Of a stretch of 64,000 nt of DNA, positions 1 through 12,780 are shown one piece after another (the stretch's first letter is position 1; each line of letters starts with the position of its first letter). The DNA is from Tanypteryx hageni. Taxonomy: Eukaryota > Arthropoda > Insecta > Odonata > Petaluridae. Location: assembly GCA_028673005.1 (NCBI GenBank), contig CM054113.1, positions 37,452,117-37,516,116 of the forward strand, in the 5' to 3' direction. The notes below the pieces were generated by a model. It ran no database searches, was not told the DNA's origin, and saw nothing but the letters and a program-made list of their open reading frames with translations. The translations under genes were made by a program, and so were the position numbers.

Positions 1-1274
1 TCCCGTGGTTCCCACTTGGCCTTTATCTCCTCCATTGTTGCCACTCCTTTGGGATTAAACCGCCCGTAAAGACATGGAGAATGATCTCGGGTAAAGAGAG
101 GTTTTCGATTCGTTCTCAACTACTACGCTTGTTACGGCTAAAGTTGCCAAAAGGCTGCGGTATGGATTTAAAACAAAAATAAATTTCAGAGTAGCTCAGG
201 TTGAATTAAAAATATACTCTTATTAGTTTGTGTCTTTATCTAAAGAGTTTTGGTAATTGTGTTGTGTAAATTTGGAGGATGCGAAATCGTGTTGCAGTTA
301 TGGGCATTGATGAATTTAAAAGAGAACAAATAAGGAAAGAGCTGCTGAAGCAGACAGTAAATAGCGGTTTTTTCAAAAGAAATTGTTAATACAAAATGTT
401 TAAATTTATGTTTACTAGTATGATAGTTAGGAAATAATATTATAAAAATAATTTAAAACGATTAAGAAGAATCATTTTAAAACAAAGTTTATCAAAAAAG
501 GAAATCTAAATTAAATTTCTACTCCCAATCTTTGAAAAGCATTCTTAGTTTTTTTTAACCGAACGCAAGTTATTCTAGAGAAATTTTCGCGAAATATATC
601 GCATGTGTTTTATTATAATAACGTTCAAATATAATAATACATAAGTAGGGTTAATTAATGAAATGTTCTATACTTTCGTCTACTAAGGGAAATTACCACA
701 CTTTACTCGATACTTACGCATGAATCATCATACACATTTAGTTTGTTCCTTCACATTGAAAGCATTACATGGAATTACCTGGTGAAAGTAGGGTGATATA
801 AGTAAGCTTCTTGGAAAATATGTTTTCTGTAAACACTAGGGTAAAGTTTGCAGTGGCAGTTTTCTGAAAGGAAAAAACGAGAACATTTCGCCTTAAAGAG
901 TTAAAATATAATCGCGATTTAAGTTTTGTACACGCAGAAGTTAATTTTTGTTCAGAAATAATTTTACCTACTTGCAGTTTTTGCACTACAAAAGGGCTCA
1001 TGTTGCTTATGGGAAAAGTTGTAATTGCAAATTCACTTCTGAAAGAGATGGTATTATTCCAGGTGGCATTTCTTAAATTCCGTCTAATTTTCTCTGAAGG
1101 ATAGGCGATTCGTCTATGGAGGAGTAATTAATCGGATTAAAAATATTTATTCCAATAAAGATAAGAAAAATAAAATATAATTTCATTGAGGTGGTTTGTT
1201 AATGATTCACATAAATTATTATGAGAAAATGAAGCAAGGAAATTATTTTTGGGTGCCATTTCCTCACTGATTAT
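1..1274. other. No gene recognised (AT-rich)
   Basis: AT-rich DNA with short A/T homopolymer runs. A 78-codon minus-strand open frame at 765-1001 shows no recognisable domain or composition typical of coding DNA. Nothing else is supported. Confidence 0.6.
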
Positions 1275-1282
1275 ATCTAGAT

Positions 1283-1611
1283 CAGTGGTTCTCAACCGTG
1301 ATGACATCACACCCCAGGGTGACACAAGAGTTATTGAGGGCCGACGAAAATATTTGATAAATTCACAGTGTATCATATTCTGGCTTATAAAAATAAATAA
1401 AACCAGAATAATACCTGCCTCTGCTTCTTTAAATACGTATATTTTGATCTTTATGTGGTAGATAAAGCCCAATTTATCTTTAAAGGTGACTTGGAGGAAA
1501 TGGAACTGTAAACGGGGTTACGCAGAACTGAAATGGAGTGACGCAGAACTGAAATGGGATGACGCAGAATTGAAATGGGGTGACGCAAACAAAAAAGGCC
1601 GAGAAACACTA
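1283..1611. mobile_element. hAT-like non-autonomous element (MITE), 329 bp
   Basis: The left end reads CAGTGGTTCTCAACC, the classic terminal motif of animal hAT (Charlie-type) elements. The right end, reverse-complemented, reads TAGTGTTTCTCGGCC, an imperfect terminal inverted repeat. Flanking 8-mers are ATCTAGAT (1275-1282) and ATCTAGAG (1612-1619), matching at 7 of 8 bases, as expected for a hAT 8-bp target duplication. There is no transposase, so it would depend on an autonomous relative. The right half contains a 21-bp tandem repeat. Confidence 0.8.
1520..1590 (+). repeat. 21-bp tandem repeat inside the hAT-like element
   Basis: The motif ACGCAGAACTGAAATGG recurs with small changes at 1520, 1541 and 1562, and its first five bases recur at 1583, giving an exact 21-bp period. 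It lies in the right subterminal part of the element at 1283-1611. Confidence 0.85.
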
Positions 1612-1619
1612 ATCTAGAG

Positions 1620-2349
1620 GCTTCGACAATATTGCTAATAAATCTAACAATAAGATGTGTTGTAACCGCACCCTGTCAAAGCCATGAACGTCAGTCTCTC
1701 GTAAGCGATCCTCTCTCTCCCCCATATCGTTCTCCCTTCCTATTTCTCCTCCCTACTCCAAAGAGAAATGCCGTTAATATCCTCTCTCTGTTGGTATTCT
1801 TTGCGCAATTTTGCGCGGGGGTTGCAAACGAGAGGTTCTCAAATCCCCGATAGATGTCACAACGATCGCCGCCTTCCCCTTCCACTCTATAACACCACTT
1901 CCTGTCCAGCCTCCTCGAACCACTCGATAATTACTTTCGTCTGATCACCTTTCTATCCTTTAATCTGCTGTTTCTCTCCGCTGTTAGTGAAAAACAATAA
2001 AGGTCAATCGAACTGGCTTCGCCGAGGGACGTCATCGTTAGTTCGGATGAAAATAGAAATTTATGTTGCGGAAATTTTCTTGCCTGGTAAACATTTTCTC
2101 TGTCAAAGCAGCGAATGAATTAAACATTTTAAGACCACGGACTATCTAGTTCGGGAAAAAATAAACGCTTAGTATACCGCAAACAGAATTTAAGGCGACC
2201 TAAGTGTTTTATTCGTCGTTTGAAGTTTCAATTCTATGGTAAGCGTTCCTCATTTACTCCCATTTTCTAGGAAAGGTTGTAAATTCCAATTTCTCTTATT
2301 CAAAAGTTTATAAAAAACCCTCCCACTCCTACAATTATATTTTTTATCA
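1620..2349. other. No gene recognised
   Basis: Mixed-composition DNA with a short pyrimidine-rich stretch near 1700-1765. No coding frame, RNA gene or repeat end could be supported. Confidence 0.55.
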
Positions 2350-3370
2350 TCACGCGCCATTTATTTATCTCTCCGACTTTCTATGTTGTCTCTCCATTCT
2401 CTTCTACTCCTTTCACTCTTTCCACCGCGATGCTTCCCAACACCACTGGGACTCGTCATCTCTTCGGTACGCCGCCTTTCTGGAAAAACACTTCCCATTC
2501 GCCCCTTCATCTTTTCCCTCTGCCCCCGGCTCTCTTCCCGCTTCCGCCGCCCCCGCAACCTACTCCTCACCCCACCCGCCCCCTAACCCCGTTCCTCCCT
2601 CCGCCCCCGCACGGGAGCCTCCTGCCATCCCCGCCTTTCGCCCACTATGGCTGCGAGGACCCGGTTATCTCACCTAACTTCCCTTCTCATTCCTGCTTCT
2701 CTTCTTACCGCATCCACCGGCTCTCCTGTTTCTGCTTCCCCTTTTACTTTCCTCTTTCCTTCCTGCTCTCCACGCCTATTTTCTTTCCCTCTTCCTTTTT
2801 ATTCTCTTCCCTACCTTTCTCTGCCACTCCTATCCACTGTTTTCTCATCCCGGTACTTATTTTCCTCCCTTCCTACTCTTTTTGTTTGCTTCCTCTTTCC
2901 CTCTCCGTCTTTTCTCCTTTTAAGATCTTGTTTCTTCTTTCATCTCTTCCTTATCTATTATCGTCTATCTCCCTCACATTTCCTTTCGTTCTCTTCTCGC
3001 TCTTTTATACTTCCTTCTTTTTTCTTCCCTTATATAAAATTCGTTGCGCTTTCTTTCGTTCTTTGCTTCACTTGACCTTCTCCCTTCATCTCCATCCACT
3101 TACTTCCATTTCTTGAACTCTTTTTCCCTCACATTTTTGCTTTCTAACAAAACTACCTTTCCTCTTTTTATCCGAAAGTTTACGCCCATCCCAAATTATC
3201 TCGACCCTACTTTTTCTCCCAACTCTCTCTTTCTCTCCGCCTTCATAACGTCTCGCTTCTCTCCATCTCTCTTTCCCTCTCTCTATATTTCCTGGCAAAA
3301 GAACAACGGACCGGTCTTTATATCTTTTTTTACTCTCTCTTTCTCCCTTTTGCCCTCGCCCCCGAAATAA
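2350..3370 (+). repeat. Polypyrimidine (C/T-rich) block, about 1 kb
   Basis: The plus strand is overwhelmingly C and T, with irregular TTCC, CTCTT and CCTTC runs rather than a fixed unit. Stops are rare in such sequence, so overlapping open frames of 228, 142 and 108 codons occur. Their Ser/Leu/Phe/Pro-only translations follow from composition and are not evidence of genes. Confidence 0.85.
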
Positions 3371-4799
3371 TTCCGCTCTGTTTACTCCCACCGCACTTCG
3401 GCGGCGGCGGTTGTCTTTATACCCAAAATACCATTCGAAGTGGAAGAAGTTTATCCTTTGGAAAATCTTAATTTCCTTTAAAAATATAAGAAACCGAAAA
3501 GTTTTGAGGGAGAGTAGTTCAATTTTGAAAAATAAATTTATATTTTAATTCATTTGCATTATTTTTAAAACGTCCTGCATGTGAATTTCTCGCTTAATTA
3601 AATGGTGAATAACTATAACCGATATACGATATTTTGGTATTTTACTTTTCATGCAGCGTTATAATACTTTCACGTGGAATGGTCCTCAATAGACCAAAAT
3701 TAAAATATTAACGATAGTTTTAAAAAACCTTTTAACATACTAGACAAAAAACAATGGAGCCATAATGTATGCAAAAACTTTTTCTCGAATATTAAATTCT
3801 CCCTCATGTATTTTCTTCGCTAAAAATATTAAAGGTATTTTAACCATTGAGTTACACGGTAGTTTTTTCTGGATAATAATATTAAAAATCAACTCTATCC
3901 GTCACACTAGTTTAGAATTTCTCTTTTCATTAATCGCTCGCTTATAAACTTAATTCTATCTTAAAAACCTATTTTATACTGAATAAATATCTCATCCATG
4001 CATTTCCGCTTCTAAACCTAATCGCCGTGAAAAACGTAAATCATTCCATTCCATAAACTCCACAGGCATTTGCTTCCTTTCTTTCCGCGCGGAATCATTC
4101 GTGTCTTTTTAGTTGACTCTCTCTCTCTATCTCTTTCGCGAAAAATAGGTGGAGCGAACCTAATCTTAATATTTATCTTCTGCCATGATGATTTTTTTCC
4201 CCTTTCCATGTAACATTTCCTCTTTCATCTTTTCTGTGGGTATTCCATTTTGATTCTTTCTTCTCCACCTTCGTTATATCTTTTCCTCTATCTTACGATT
4301 GTATCCTTCCTCTATTTCGGTTTTATTCTTCATATATTTTGAATACGTTTCGTGCCATTTTAGGATAACCAGAGATTCGGAAGCGACATGGTGGATATTT
4401 TTTGTTTATTTATCGGATCTATAATTTTATGACACGTTGACATGTAAAAGTTTTAGAAAAGAAAATATTGAGTTAGTAAATTAGGTTTTCCTATTCGTTA
4501 TTTCTTTACTTATATACGTGTGTATAGTGCTTTAAATCTACCGGTTTCTTCTTAAAATACCATATATTTTATCCATCTATCAAAGTGAAAGAGATTCCTG
4601 CATAGACTCTGCCTGAATCGAATATAAACAAGTATTCGCTTGTTGCTCAAAACATTTCTATACCATGCACATTTAGTGATCGACTTTTTTTTGCAAGTAT
4701 CATAAATATAATTTTCGTGCAGTCTGTCTATCGTTTGAAGTCCTATTTTACTTTATAAGTCCTCTCGTTGTTTCTCCTTTCTTATGGTATTTAAATGGG
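3371..4799. other. No gene recognised (AT-rich)
   Basis: AT-rich DNA following a short GGCGGCGG run near 3402. Only short open frames occur, without recognisable domains. No repeat ends were identified. Confidence 0.55.
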
Positions 4800-5480
4800 C
4801 GAATCCTTTCCCCCCCTCTTTCTCCTACTTTCTACCTAATTTATCTCTTTCTCACTCAACCACCTCACTCCCTATCTCTACCTCCCTCTTTCCTTATCTT
4901 CACCTCCCTCTCTCCCTTCACACCCTATCTCCACCTCCCTATTTCAACCTCCCTATTTCCACCGCCATATTTCCCTTCACACCTTATATCCATTTCCCTT
5001 TCTCCCTTCATTCCCTATCTCCACCTCCCTCTCCACCTTCACTCCATATGTCCACCTCCCTCTCCATTTACTATGTAAAAAGGGACTATATAGTCTCAAT
5101 TTCGCCCTAAATAAAGTCGTTTGTCTGTCTGTTTGTCTGTCCATTCACTCTCTATCTCCACCTTCCTCTCTCCCTTCGCACCCTGTCTCCACCTCCCTAT
5201 TCCCACCTCCCTATTTCCACCTCCCTATTTACTCCTACCTATTTCCATCTCCTTATTTCCACCTCCCTCTTTCAACCCCTCTATCTCCCTTCACATCCTA
5301 TCTCCACCTTCCTGTTTCCCTTCTCTCTCTCTCCCTTCACTCTCCATCTCTCCCTTCACTCCCTTTCTCCACCGCTGTTTCCCCTCGCACCCCATCTCAA
5401 CCTCCCTCCCTTAACACCCCATTTCCACCTCCCTATTTCATCCTATCTCCACCTTCCGTCCTCCCTTCAATTCCCAGGGA
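4800..5480 (+). repeat. C/T minisatellite (CCTATCTCCACCTCC-type units)
   Basis: Irregular tandem units built from CCCTATCTCCACCTCC, CCCTATTTCCACC and TCTCCCTTCACACC fill the block, with local periods near 15-30 bp. About 5070-5145 interrupts it with a different sequence containing the palindrome GACTATATAGTC followed by GTCTGTCTG runs. This resembles the tail of a dispersed repeat. Predicted peptides are Ser/Pro/Leu low-complexity translations. Confidence 0.8.
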
Positions 5481-6187
5481 AGTTTCGCTTGTGGGATTAC
5501 CTGTATGTGAGGATGAAAGAGAGGGAGACTAGTTATCGGAAGAAAAGGATTCTCACACACTCTTCCTGAATCTCATACCCTTTAGGTCCCTCATTCAGTA
5601 GATGGAGGGAAAGGGAGAGAGAGAAAGAAAGGGAGAGATAGAGAAGCGCCTCCTTCCTGCTCCCATATCTCGACAAATCCGTTTGCTAGACGAAACCTCA
5701 AAAAGAATCTTTTCTTCGCCTCCTCCTCGCCACCTCGTTTACTCGATCGTTCCGGCTTCGTTTCTCTTTCTGCATGCTATCGTGTGGATTGGTATGGAAA
5801 ACGAAGCGGAAAACATGGAAAGGGTTTCTGTTTTTATTATTATCCCACTTCGAACTCACGCTGCGGACTCTTTGATTGCGTGGAAAGACACGGAAATCTC
5901 CATGATTTTATCCTTCCAAAAAATTGTGAGTTCCCTTCTATCTCTCTCTCACACACACACAAACGTTTCGCGTGTCTCCTTTTATATCGCTCGGCTCGTG
6001 TTGAGATGGGTTTTTAAATACAGAAATGGAAAATCGAAAACGTTCCTTTCTTTCGGTGCGATTTACCTTTTTTCGTCATATTCGGATGATATTGTATTAC
6101 GATTCTCGGTCGTTCAATTTCGTGTGCACTCGAGAGTATACCCGTTTTAATCTTTTTCCACGTTCACGCATTTCGTTCAGAAGGTGA
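5481..6187. other. No gene recognised; short GA and CA tracts
   Basis: Contains a GA-rich run near 5600-5645 and a short CT/CA run near 5938-5960. The 182-codon open frame starting at 5602 begins in the GA run and has no recognisable domain. Confidence 0.5.
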
Positions 6188-6891
6188 TTTTTAGCCTACT
6201 TTCCAAAATGGCAGTAGGCTTATACTTTCTTCGTTGTATTTGTCTGTCTGTCTGTCTCGCCTATTACATTTTGAACCAATAGACCGATTTTTGTGAAATT
6301 TAGTGGAAATCTCTTTTTACTGTGGCCGAGCTGTCGAGGATAGTATTTGTTGCGAAGATTGAAAGTCCTGGGTTCGATTACAGGAACTATACTTCCCATT
6401 TAATTTACATGAGAAATCGGAAATCCATCGTGCAGGATAATTTTCTCTTGCACATTAAAATATCTTAGAATTGTAATATCGGAGCGGGATTTGTACTATT
6501 CTCTGAGATTCTAATTTGTATCGTGGAATTCTGCTTATAGATCATATTTCTTGGAATTTCGCGTAAATACTAGTAAATACTGGCGTCTATGATGTTTTTA
6601 TCGCTAATTACGAGGGTGTTGCCATTGCAACGACTGTAGTTGAACTCGGATTGGGTAGAGTCTACTATATACACGTGTTATTTTTGCCACACAAATACGC
6701 GTGATCAATTTAGTTTTCCGTTCGAATGTATTTGTAATATTTTATAACGTTATATTATAAAATTTTGGAACACAAAGAGCAACTCATCCGCGGCGTTTTT
6801 GAAGTTATTATAGCCAATATAAGTAATTGCTGCACCAAATTGGAAAGTAGGCATCATAAGTTCCGCTTGGATCATTTTGTTTCTATTTTTC
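6188..6891 (+). mobile_element. tRNA-derived SINE-like dispersed repeat, copy 1
   Basis: This stretch is clearly similar to 51739-52697. Shared blocks include TTTTAGCC at the start, the GTCTGTCTG run, CCAATAGACCGATTTT, a tRNA-like promoter region, TTTTCTCTTGCACATTAAAA and a distal part ending near GGCATCATAAGTT. A pol III box A-like TGGCCGAGCTG lies at 6323-6333. A box B-like GGTTCGATTAC lies at 6371-6381, 48 bp downstream, close to tRNA spacing. No protein is encoded. The tRNA promoter points to a SINE or SINE-containing composite. Its true ends and poly-A or short-repeat tail were not identified. Confidence 0.65.
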
Positions 6892-7739
6892 GAGGTATCT
6901 GCCAAAAATTCGAAAGGTATCTTGACTCGTTCGGCGAGATTGCTTCATTAGAGTAGAGCTTTACGCTCGGCCGTTGGTTCAACAAAAGTGGTCCAATCCT
7001 TCATCACTCATTGATGCACGGTTTTATGCTTGTAGTAACCACTTCGATTAAGAGACGTCAAAATGGAATGGAAATTTATCCGCTATACTTCGATTCGAAT
7101 CGAATGCAGTGTCCTAAGGAGAAGGTAGCAGCAGATAGTATGGAAAAATCACTTTAGGAAATGTATAAATCGGTAAGAGTTGGGAAAAATATTTAGGATG
7201 TACTGAATGAAAAAGACGACCTGGGAACCTACTGTTTATAAAATATACTCGTAACTTAATGAAGAAAATTGGATTGTACTTATCAAATTGTACTGTCAGT
7301 GATATATTCTTTTGTGCTTTTAATGGGTATCTACCTGGTAAGCAAGAGTTGGTCCACCGCATAAAGTGACGATAGTGGGAAAGGTATAGAAGTATGAAAT
7401 GAGGTATTAAATTCTGTAGGAAAACAGACATTATATATGGGTATTTACTCCGCTTTCTACTCCTCAAGACATCGTTCGGTTGTCTTATAACGTTAGGTTA
7501 ACGTGTATCCTAAAAAAACTGCCTATCGCTTCGTATAGAAACTGCTCCTCTTATGATCGTCACGATGCGCACGAACGATTACGGTCCGTCTTTTTTGTCG
7601 TATCCATGGACAAAGTCTGAGCTCTCTCTCTTTCTTGTGTACTTCTTGGGAAAGGTGGGAGCGCTTAATCTTCGCTCTGATGTATAGCGACGCCCTGTGG
7701 CGTGTGCGGTCTGCCGTTAAAAACCTTTTAGTTTCTCTA
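6892..7739. other. No gene recognised
   Basis: Mixed AT-rich DNA. A 117-codon minus-strand open frame at 7114-7467 has no recognisable domain, and nothing nearby supports expression. Confidence 0.5.
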
Positions 7740-8093
7740 ACCTTTCTTCTCCTTTTCTTCTTACCTTCCTTCATTTCTTCCTTTTCTTTTTGTCTCCATC
7801 GCTTCCTCTTTCCTCTTCTGCCTTCACTTCGATCTCCCTTCAATTCTCTTCCCCCTTTTTTGTCAATCCTACATTCCTCTTTCTCTCAATTTTCCTCATC
7901 TCTATTTATGTATTCTGTCTCTCATTCCTCCGCGTCCTTTCCTTTCTCTTTTTACCCGCCTCCCTCTCGTTCTGCAGCTTTCTATTCCTCCTGCCATTCC
8001 TGTTTCTATCTCTTATCCTTCATTCTTTCCCCTCTTTTTCTCTGTCCTCTCTTTCCTTCGTCCTTTCGTAGTTCCTCTTTCTCTTCGCAGTAA
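7740..8093 (+). repeat. Polypyrimidine block
   Basis: Nearly continuous C/T sequence on the plus strand with TTCCTTC, TCTTTTTC and CCTCTTT runs. Overlapping open frames of 152 and 93 codons are explained by the stop-poor composition. Confidence 0.8.
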
Positions 8094-8978
8094 GCGATGG
8101 CCATTCTAGTGAGCACACACTGAGCGACGCAGGGCGTTCGGCAGGCGTGAAAGATTGCCCATCAACCCAAAGCCTTTTAAACGCGCAATATCCCATCCCG
8201 GTGGCTCTTCTCGATCTCTCACACGCGGCTTTTCGGTGCACTCACTTCTTCACCCTCCCTCCTCTATCAACCACCCCGCGGAACACTAAAAGTTGCGTTT
8301 CAGGGCAGGAAGTGGGCCCTGCCTCCGACAATGTCATCATTTTTTTAAAGCCTCTCTGTTTATGAGGCCGTTAGCGTCGGAGAAGTTGAGTATTTAGTAG
8401 GTCGTTACGGAGGCTCAAAGTTTACCGGTAGAATGTATGAATGTGCGCCTATACATGTATAAGCAAAGAAAATATTTTTTATTTTTTTAGAAAGAGGGGG
8501 TCGTATTAAAAAGGCGTAAATTTAGAATCTTTTTCACAATGATTTTTGTCATTTGAAGTCAACTCAATAGTTTCCATTTTTGAAACTTTATGAGTCCAGT
8601 GTTAATTTAATAAGTTAGGAGACAGTGTTTTGTATCAATATGAAAGCATTTTGGATTTTTTATTCAACATGCAAACATCGTTGCTCTCTGCTGGTGCAAT
8701 TCTCTGTGATGATGGATGATGCTATTAGAAGAAACAAGTTAAAAGCAATATTTAATAAGTAATACTTGCTATCATAAGTAGATTTTTCCTCTAAAAAGAT
8801 GTTCCTCGGCATTTGTAAATTAAAATTTGTTTTTCCGTTTTTGGTGTCTTAAAATTCGATATCACCTTCGATTAAGGTAGATTTAACATATATGCACATA
8901 AAAATAAACACATAACTGTTTAACAACCAACATTTACGAAAGTTGCGTGGCATTGTACAGTGGAATTTATTAAGTAAT
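8094..8978. other. No gene recognised
   Basis: Mixed-composition DNA around 8100-8300, then AT-rich. No supported gene or repeat end. Confidence 0.5.
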
Positions 8979-8986
8979 GGTATAGA

Positions 8987-9256
8987 AGATGGGTCCGCAA
9001 CCTATGGCACGCGAAGAGATTTTACATGGCACGATATTTCAAAGAATAATTACAAACATATGTATTAAAAATAGTTTTTCTTTGATTTCACTTATAATCC
9101 GTATTGTAATGATACCGCATTATATTGTTAAAAATATGACTCACCCTTTTGCAAGCGTTATGGACAAAACTATTTGAAGGGTGGCACGCGAGAAGGTCCA
9201 CAGATGGTGAATATTGGTAAAGAGTGGCACTCAACGGAAAAACGTTATCGACACCT
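8987..9256. mobile_element. hAT-like non-autonomous element, 270 bp
   Basis: A perfect 8-bp direct repeat GGTATAGA flanks the element (8979-8986 and 9257-9264). The left end carries GGGTCCGCAACC followed by TATGGCACGCG, and GTGGCACGCG recurs near the right end. These motifs are common in hAT-derived miniatures. The extreme termini are weakly inverted, AGATGGGTC against AGGTGTCGA, so the ends are degraded. There is no transposase inside. Confidence 0.75.
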
Positions 9257-9264
9257 GGTATAGA

Positions 9265-12241
9265 ATGTTACTTTTATTTGTTACTTGTATTCTATGAGGT
9301 ATATTTTATAGCTTAACATGTCGCTATTTTCGAAGCTTTTAGAAATTGATCTAGTCCTAAGCAAAGGTAGAAAAGTCGATGAGGATGGATGCATCAGAGA
9401 GAATGATCGCTTTAAAATCCCATTTCTGCGCGCGAAATTTTTTCTCCGCGATCAAAAAAAGACGGAAAAAGCGACGGATGAATAATTTAGCACGGGGCTT
9501 TTGTTCGTTTTTCTGCCTTTCAATCTTTTTCGTGGTGGAAGAAGAAAAGGAGAAGATCCGAGGGACTTCTTTTTTATTACTTTCGGATCCTAACGAGTGT
9601 TTTCTCTCCCATCAGTCATGCGATGTCCCAAAGACAAATGATCCCACGTGCTATCCTCCAAGACGTTTTCCCACGTTATATCTCTTTCTTACTTTTAGGT
9701 AGCTCTATTCTCATCATTAAAATTTCCAATGACAGGGAGATGTGGTCTTCTCTATAAATATATTTTAAGAACACAGAAAAGATGAATTCGTTGTTATTCC
9801 TTAGTTGGCAGAATTTTGATAAAAAATGAGGCTTATTCAACCTCACGTGAATTATGGAATTATTTACCTGATTTATTCACGGTATTTTATTCGAATTATA
9901 TACACGACCGTTTTAAATATTGAGTAATGCGATAGTTTTTGTGAATTATTTATATTTAACAAAGTGGGGTTGGAGAGACTACGGCGTGACTGAATATAAT
10001 TCTACAGCCATTTTACGAAATTAAAATAAATGGCTTAAATGTAAAAAGAAAAGACAAGTACTGATAGAAAACTATTCCCCATCTAAAAACAACTGCGCAA
10101 ACAGGACTGCCTTTATTTAGATTCGCAACTTGCTTCGATCTGAAACTCCATAGCTGACGCGCTAACTTTCAGGGAATTTCCTTAGGATTACGTGTTGCAC
10201 GAATTGCAAGTTTAGCGCAAGTTGTTAAGCAACGGGGGTTTTCGTGCTCTTTCGTAAAGCGTCGCACAAGTGGAAAAATAAACCATTTTGTCATCGCACG
10301 AGTAACTTTGGAAGGACCGTGACACCGAGCGCCTGTATTCTGGGCTGTTGCGCCTTCTGCGTCGTCGACGATAGCATAGGAAGCGAGCGAGAGAGACCGA
10401 ATGCGGAAAGGATAACCTGTAATACAAAGGTCAGGGATCTGCGTCAGAATTCCTCGCCGTAAATCCACACTCCGCATTCGTCTCTACGATCACGTACTGC
10501 TACGTGAGGAAAACGACCGCCTTTGAAAATTCGCCTCGCTCTGTGCGTGGGAATCTACCTTGTTGGGAGAGAGAGAGATTTGCAGAAAACGATGCTTGAT
10601 CTTTTTAGGTGGTGCTTTCTAGAAGAATATATGTTCCGGAAGTATCGCCTGTGAAAATATTTCAGATTTTAGCGTTTTATTAACAGTGATATCTTTTAAT
10701 TTGGTGGTATTTCGTTCCTCGAGGTTCTAATTTTTGCTTTGGGAAACGAAAGTAAAAAATGTGGCGTCTGGACGAAAATTTAAAGGGATGCGGAATTGCG
10801 AAACAACTAAATATATTTTACTTAATAAAATATTTTTGAATTATACATAATGACGGAAAGTTTAAATGTTAGAGCAAGCGAAATTAACATCGGCAGAACT
10901 AATAATATTAATAAGTCCCAATGTTTTGGCGCTATTGTGTGAAGAAATTAATAATTTATATAATCATAAGGCTAGATATATAAACTTGACGATATTTAGA
11001 TTCCTATTTCATTGTAACTTTGAGACCTTAATTATATTAGGGACTTTTGATAAAAAATCTGAAATTTTTCTGATTCATGAAGCAATTCATATAGTCTCCA
11101 AATAAGAATATATTTGAAACTGCATAATTATTGTGTGTAACTGTTGAATATATTTTTATTTCTACATATTGAATTTCAGAATCCACGATCCACGAATTAA
11201 TTTCATTAGCACAAAAATTAGATATCTAATGATTTTCCTAGCGGACATAGAAACGCGCAGTAAAGATCATTACGACTCTATAGGAACAGATGTTTTTGTT
11301 TTTAACCTTATTTTTCGCCAATACAGATATCCGATCACCACTATGATGTATCATTTTCCCACGAAATGAAATATCGTCAGTGCTAATAAGTACCTGTTTA
11401 CAAGAGAGCATATGAAAGTCACTAGTTCCATTTTTACGCCCTTAGTATATCTTGGGGTTGGTTTGTCTGTCAGCCAGTTCCTTCGTCTTCTGCACATTCT
11501 ATTTCTATGCCACTTCACATTCACTTCCCTCGCCGCAGTTCCCACGGTTCTCACACGTAACTCCTTCTTTCCTTATTTTCCACTCAATCTTTTCATCTCA
11601 TCCAAGCTACATGAGAATGATTTCCCAAAGTTACTTGCTGTGCACGGATGCATCCTGGAAAAATGAATTCCTGAAACTCTTTTGTCATTCCATCGGCTAT
11701 ATAAAACGACTAAGATCAACGCGTTATTCCAAGAAATGGTTGTTGTCCTCCCACTGTGAATTGATGTTCGCTGTTCGATCGCTCAGCTCCATATTAATTC
11801 TTCAAATATTTTTCTTAGAATAACTGGAAGGATACCATTCTGAATATTTAAATCACACCATCGAGCATAAAAAATTTAACTAATTTTTCAGTTTTGGCGC
11901 TGAAAACTTGAATCTGTTGAAATATGTTCAATATCCCATCGCTCCGACTGATTTAAAGTTTATTTTGTCAAATCTCCAGTTGCGTTGGAGACAATGTTAT
12001 TAGAACTCGAGAGTCGTCATCAAGTGATTCGAAACATATACCTCTTTACGTGTAATACCTATCTGAGAGAATACGTGGGATACTAATCTCATATTGGTGA
12101 TAAACAATCATATGCGTCCTAATATCTGTATCATATATCATATGCCATTATTGTAAGTTAGAATATTAATCGTCCTCCATTATTGATGCTCAGGGTTCCA
12201 ATCTTATCCTGGAAGTGGACGTGTTCGCTATTGTTGTCAAA

Positions 12242-12243
<2 letters not shown>
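9265..12243. other. No gene recognised
   Basis: About 3 kb of mostly AT-rich DNA. CpG is locally dense around 10200-10560, where short open frames overlap on both strands without any recognisable domain. No repeat termini or RNA genes were found. Confidence 0.5.

Positions 12244-12274
<31 letters not shown>
12244..12274. repeat. (TA)n microsatellite, 31 bp
   Basis: An uninterrupted alternation of T and A over 31 bases, ending before CATCAT. Confidence 0.97.
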
Positions 12275-12276
<2 letters not shown>

Positions 12277-12529
12277 TCATATTGATTCTGCACGCTGACT
12301 GGTCCATGATTATAGATTATTTACGTTCGATATATCTTTCCTTTTGGGTCACTCCATAAATAGTGCATATTGGTCAGTTCGCTAGAGCGAGCATAAGAAA
12401 AGGAAACCAGACAACTATCGTTATGAAAGAGCTCAATTTTTGCCGTTGCCCGCTTCCTGTGCTGACGAGAATTGGGAGAAGATTTAGGAGCACAATACCT
12501 TTCGGTGGTAGAGGCAATTTCTGGAGCGA

Positions 12530-12780
12530 TTCGGTTATGGAAGAGGAAGGAAGAGAAAGATGGGGGAGAAGATGAGGATTCAAGGGCGAAGCACAGCATG
12601 GGGGAAAGGAGCTCGAGGAATGAATGAAGATTGATAAGGGAGGGAGTGAGGGAGGAAGGAATTTTTCGAGGTTGGCGGGTGAAAGGATTTGCCAGAAAAA
12701 GAGTACGATTTTCAATGAGGATGGAGAGAGAGAGAGACAATGTGTGAGTTGGTGTCTCAAGGGTAACGGGAGGGTATGAG
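12530..12780 (-). repeat. Purine-rich block (polypyrimidine on minus strand)
   Basis: GGAAGAGG, GGGAGAAG and GAGGGAGGAAGG runs dominate the plus strand. The minus-strand open frames of 205 and 139 codons here are Ser/Pro/Leu-rich composition artefacts. Confidence 0.65.

Noticed and set aside
765..1001. 78-codon minus-strand frame as a small gene
   Set aside because: Length is within chance expectation, with no recognisable motif or neighbouring signals.
2430..3116. 228-codon plus-strand open frame
   Set aside because: Translation of a polypyrimidine block with overlapping open frames. No domain or codon-bias signal.
10169..10477. 102-codon minus-strand frame in a CpG-dense patch
   Set aside because: Overlapping open frames on both strands and no recognisable domain. 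No splice or start evidence I can rely on.
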